Source of the DNA: an uncultured Clostridia bacterium
GTDB taxonomy: Bacteria > Bacillota > Clostridia > TANB77 > CAG-508
Direction of reading: 5' to 3'
Assembly: GCA_934141475.1 (NCBI GenBank)
Contig: CAKPCG010000014.1
Location: 1-45,053 of the forward strand
DNA length: 45,053 nt
Below the pieces are notes generated by a model that was not told the DNA's origin, ran no database searches, and saw nothing but the letters and a program-made list of their open reading frames with translations. Every line of letters starts with the position of its first letter. Positions within the stretch are counted from its first letter, which is position 1. The position numbers were made by a program, and so were the translations under genes. Shown here piece after piece: positions 42,684 to 45,053 of the stretch.

Positions 42684-43640
42684 ATGCAAAGAAAAAAAAT
42701 AGTACTTTTAGGTGGAGGTACAGGTGCCTCTACAATTTTAAGAGGTTTAAAATATTTTCCAGTTGATATAACAGCTGTAATTACAGTTTCAGATAATGGA
42801 CGTAGTACTGGTAGATTACGTAAAGAATTTTATACACCTGCTGTTGGAGACATAAGACATGTTTTAAGCAATTTATCTACCCTTCCTAGTGAAGTAAAAG
42901 ATATAATGGAATATAGAATGTCAACATATAGTGATTTAAATGGTCATGCAATGGGAAATTTAATTTTAACTTCACTTTATAAAAAAACAGGAAGTTTAAA
43001 AACAAGTATTGAATACTTTAGTAAACTTTTAAGAGTAGAACACACTGTTCTTCCCCTTTCAGAAGATTATTTAACTTTAATGGGAGAAACTACCGATGGA
43101 GAAATAATAGAAGGTGAAGATGAAATTACTCATGCAGACAAACATTATAAAAGAATTTTTTATAAAGAAGAACCTACCATCTTCCCAGAAGTTTTTGATG
43201 CAATTGAAAATGCAGATTTAATAATACTAAGTATGGGAAGTCTTTATACAAGTTTACTTCCTCATCTTATTTGCAAAGATGTTGTTGAATGTATTAACAA
43301 TTCTAAAGCAAAAGTTATGTACATATGTAATGCCATGACTCAACCTGGAGAAACAGATAATTTCGGTGTTAGTGATCATATGAAAATTTTAGAAAAATAT
43401 TTAGGTAAAAATTCTGTAGATGCTGTTATTGTTAGTAATACTGTCTTGCCTAAAGAAATTCTTGATAAATATTCTAGAGAAGAAGAGAAAGATTTGGTTA
43501 AAATCGACTATGAAAATATGAAAGATTCAAAATATGAAGTTTTAGAAGACGATTTACTTACTGCAGATAATGGAACAATCAGACATGATAGTTTAAAACT
43601 TAGTTCTATGATTTTTTCTTATTTAATGCGTAAAAATTAA
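42684..43640 (+). CDS. yvcK: YvcK/GlmR-type UDP-sugar-binding regulator
   Basis: This 318-aa protein of the CofD/YvcK family starts KKIVLLGGGTGASTILRGLK, with VSDNGRSTGRLRKEF, GDIRHVLSNLS and a later MGSLYTSLLPHLI region. YvcK (GlmR) binds UDP-GlcNAc and directs carbon to amino-sugar and wall precursor synthesis; it is needed for growth on gluconeogenic carbon sources in Bacillus. The usual neighbours rapZ and whiA are absent. ATG with GGAGG eight bases upstream. Length is normal. Followed by a long terminator hairpin. Confidence 0.92.
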   Translation: MQRKKIVLLGGGTGASTILRGLKYFPVDITAVITVSDNGRSTGRLRKEFYTPAVGDIRHVLSNLSTLPSEVKDIMEYRMSTYSDLNGHAMGNLILTSLYKKTGSLKTSIEYFSKLLRVEHTVLPLSEDYLTLMGETTDGEIIEGEDEITHADKHYKRIFYKEEPTIFPEVFDAIENADLIILSMGSLYTSLLPHLICKDVVECINNSKAKVMYICNAMTQPGETDNFGVSDHMKILEKYLGKNSVDAVIVSNTVLPKEILDKYSREEEKDLVKIDYENMKDSKYEVLEDDLLTADNGTIRHDSLKLSSMIFSYLMRKN

Positions 43641-43666
43641 TTTAAAATTAGATATTGTAATTTATT

Positions 43667-43727
43667 AAAATATAAGGTTTGGCAAGTAAATTTCAAAAAA
43701 ACACTTGTCAAACCTTATATTTTGTGC
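43667..43727 (+). terminator. Intrinsic terminator after yvcK
   Basis: AATATAAGGTTTGGCAAGT (43669-43687) pairs over 19 positions with 43703-43721 (one G-U), with a 15-base loop and TTTTGT after. Its 3' arm contains the -35 box of the rpsT promoter. Confidence 0.85.
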
Positions 43728-43733
43728 TAAAAT
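43705..43733 (+). promoter_or_regulatory. Promoter of rpsT
   Basis: TTGTCA (43705-43710), 17 bases, TAAAAT (43728-43733). The -35 box is embedded in the 3' arm of the yvcK terminator. Confidence 0.7.
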
Positions 43734-43774
43734 ATTGTTTGTTATAAATTACAAGTACTAAGGGAGGTGGAATC

Positions 43775-44041
43775 ATGCCAAACATAAAATCAGCTAAAAA
43801 AAGAGTAAAAATAATTGAAAAGAAAACATTAAGAAATAATATGATTAAATCAGGATATAAATCAGCTGTAAGAAAATTTGAAGAAGCTATTGAAGCTGGA
43901 AAAATAGATGAAGCAAAAGTTCTATTTTCACAAGCTACAAAAAAAATCGATCAAGCTTGCACAAAAGGTGTTTTAGTTAAAAATACTGCAGCTAGAAAAA
44001 AATCTAATTTAGCAAAAAAATTAAATGCAGCTATGGCTTAA
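43775..44041 (+). CDS. rpsT: Ribosomal protein S20
   Basis: An 88-aa basic protein of the 30S subunit: MPNIKSAKKRVKIIEKKTLR, KSGYKSAVRKFEEAIEAGKI, and the C-terminal KGVLVKNTAARKKSNLAKKL. S20 binds 16S rRNA helices 9 and 44 at the bottom of the small subunit. ATG with GGGAGG upstream. It has its own promoter and is followed by three successive hairpins. Length and composition are normal. Confidence 0.97.
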   Translation: MPNIKSAKKRVKIIEKKTLRNNMIKSGYKSAVRKFEEAIEAGKIDEAKVLFSQATKKIDQACTKGVLVKNTAARKKSNLAKKLNAAMA

Positions 44042-44043
44042 TT

Positions 44044-44090
44044 GTAAGTTGATTAATCGGCCGTATATAAATTAATCAGCTTACTGTTTT
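44044..44090 (+). terminator. First terminator after rpsT
   Basis: GTAAGTTGATTAAT (44044-44057) and ATTAATCAGCTTAC (44071-44084), a 14-pair stem with one G-U, a 13-base loop holding the palindrome CGGCCG, then TGTTTT. It starts 3 bases after the stop codon. Confidence 0.75.
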
Positions 44091-44116
44091 AAAAGATTAT
44101 GCATAGTTTTTTAGTG

Positions 44117-44143
44117 AGAACAACTAAAGTTGTTCTTTTTTTT
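44117..44143 (+). terminator. Second terminator after rpsT
   Basis: AGAACAACT (44117-44125) and AGTTGTTCT (44128-44136) followed by a run of eight T, a textbook intrinsic terminator. Confidence 0.85.
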
Positions 44144-44178
44144 AAACCTCATCAGCATCAACTGATGAGGTTTTGTTG
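44144..44178 (+). terminator. Third terminator-like hairpin after rpsT
   Basis: AAACCTCATCAG (44144-44155) and CTGATGAGGTTT (44162-44173), a perfect 12-pair stem with a 6-base loop; TTGTTGG then TTTTT follow. It may also serve a transcript coming from the right. Confidence 0.7.
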
Positions 44179-44429
44179 GTTTTTATTTTATTTTTTATTA
44201 ATATAATTTTATTAGTTATCTAATCTAACCATATTGATAAAGGATGATTCAATTTTATTGAATCTGGTTTATGGATTAATAGCCTGAACCTTACTACCCG
44301 ACTTTTTTTTATAGAGCGATTTTTATATTAAAATCATAATTTTACTCATCTTATTTTTTTATTGCGAAAAAAGGCCCTTTTTGTTAAAATTACACTATAC
44401 CTAAAAAATAACGAAAGAGGACCTTTTTT
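44179..44429. other. Gene-free AT-rich stretch with possible RNA structure
   Basis: No gene is seen in this gap or elsewhere between rpsT and the transposase. Two small stems are visible: GATTCAAT/ATTGAATC (44246-44264) and GGTTTATGG/CCTGAACC (44266-44290, one bulge), followed by ACTACCCGAC and eight T (44303-44310). The left end of the insertion element probably lies between 44310 and 44400, near AAAAAGGCCCTTTTT at about 44366-44380, but no boundary can be fixed because the right end is outside the window. Confidence 0.4.
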
Positions 44430-45053
44430 ATGAGAAAATTATATAATAGCAATTCACAAATTACAAGTGATTTATCTAAATTCTTTAAATTTGTTTCACC
44501 ATCAGTTTCTAAACCTCACCTTAAAAATTCAACCGATGTCATCTTAGGTATGGTAAAATCCGAATCCGTTGTCACTACTGACATCGTTAAAAATTTAAAA
44601 GACCATTGGTCTGAAGCACAGCCTTCTTCTATCGTTCGTAAATTAGAGCGTTTTTTTAACAATACTCTCTTTAAGCCTTACGATTTCTATGATTCCATAA
44701 TTTGTCATGTTATCAGAAATTATAAATCTAAAAATAAAAATGTCTACATTTCTTTTGACCACACTTTTTGCAAAGACTCATTTACCATTTTATTTTTCTC
44801 TCTTCGTGTTGGTAAACAAGGCATTCCACTGTGGTTCAGGTGCTTCAAATGAAATGATGGCCCTAAGGCTTTTGAGCTAAATTTAATTAAAGACGGCATT
44901 TCATATGTTCACTCTCTATTTGAAAATTCAGGCTATAATCTTGTTTTTCTTGCCGACAGATGGTTCAATTTCCGTGAAATTATGCAACATATTGACTCTC
45001 TTGGTGATGAATACTGTATTCGCACTAAATCTAATGTCGCCATAGAAATTGAT
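44430..45053 (+). pseudogene. IS4-type DDE transposase with in-frame TGA, cut by window edge
   Basis: The frame starting MRKLYNSNSQITSDLSKFFK runs for 140 codons to WFRCFK, meets TGA at 44850-44852, then continues in the same frame to the end of the window as NDGPKAFELNLIKDGISYVH, LVFLADRWFN and IMQHIDSLGDEYCIRTKSN. YISFDHTF and FLADRWF are likely the first two acidic residues of the DDE catalytic site; the third lies beyond the edge. GGA (Gly) one base away from TGA would restore the frame. Codons ending in C (GTC, ATC, GAC, TTC) are more common here than in neighbours, consistent with recent arrival. AGAGGACC precedes the ATG. Confidence 0.8.

Noticed and set aside
44850..44852. TGA read as an amino acid in the transposase
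   Set aside because: Only one case, in a mobile element that often decays; Trp in host genes is TGG. A nonsense mutation explains it more simply.
1..45053. tRNA genes, rRNA genes, CRISPR arrays or prophage
   Set aside because: No TTCGA-centred tRNA arm with matching stems, no rRNA sequence, no regularly spaced repeats and no phage structural genes were seen on either strand.

Overview
The window is a strongly AT-rich stretch of a chromosome from a low-GC Firmicute, most likely an uncultured gut-type member of the Clostridia. Evidence for this is the AGGAGG-type ribosome binding sites, sigma-A-like promoters (TTGACA/TATAAT with 17-base spacers), the GroES CIRCE operator, the LL-diaminopimelate aminotransferase (DapL) route to lysine and meso-DAP, a YvcK homologue, short U-tract terminators, and a pilin-like N-terminus of the type common in that group. 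Genes run almost entirely on the minus strand from 1 to 41.9 kb, then on the plus strand to the end. Most of the content is core housekeeping; the accessory interest lies in a few modules.

Layout from the left edge (minus strand). The start of groES with its CIRCE operator and promoter (1-168). A six-gene operon from a promoter near 9.34 kb: ftsK/spoIIIE, an unknown 510-aa coiled-coil protein, a beta-CASP RNA exonuclease-like MBL protein, a GH15 glucoamylase-like enzyme, a pilin-like protein and uppP. Then rsmD with a coiled-coil protein, a frameshifted DUF951 gene, gltX and a Ca2+ P-type ATPase. A seven-gene operon runs from a promoter near 24.58 kb to a hairpin at 15.4 kb: COG2426 membrane protein, GT-C glycosyltransferase, UDP-galactopyranose-mutase-like flavoprotein, polA, lytic transglycosylase, second GT-C glycosyltransferase and a DUF4116 repeat protein. 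This mixes envelope glycan building with DNA polymerase I.

Next comes an operon of an RlmI-type methyltransferase, an RluA-type pseudouridine synthase and a MacB-like ABC transporter (broken by a frameshift). Then dapF, a small unknown gene, dapL, ruvA, tgt, a membrane-anchored WG-repeat protein and a 65-aa membrane protein whose start codon lies inside a terminator-like hairpin. Two half-size TauE/SafE permease genes (one frameshifted) are followed by a 45-aa membrane protein gene. rpiB is followed by a WecA/TagO-type sugar-phosphate transferase with a rubredoxin domain fused to its C-terminus, which is the most unusual protein architecture in the window. A two-gene unit of an ABC exporter (frameshifted) and a polytopic WG-repeat protein closes the minus-strand block.

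On the plus strand are a HAD-family protein, yvcK, rpsT with three stacked terminators, and the start of an IS4-type transposase with an in-frame TGA and foreign-looking codon use.

Two window-wide patterns deserve attention. First, all four frameshifts (DUF951, MacB-like, TauE-like, ABC exporter) can be repaired in the same way, by dropping one C just 5' of GG on the coding strand, which suggests either a systematic sequence error or a specific mutational process. Second, none of the roughly 35 gene ends read uses TGA as stop.
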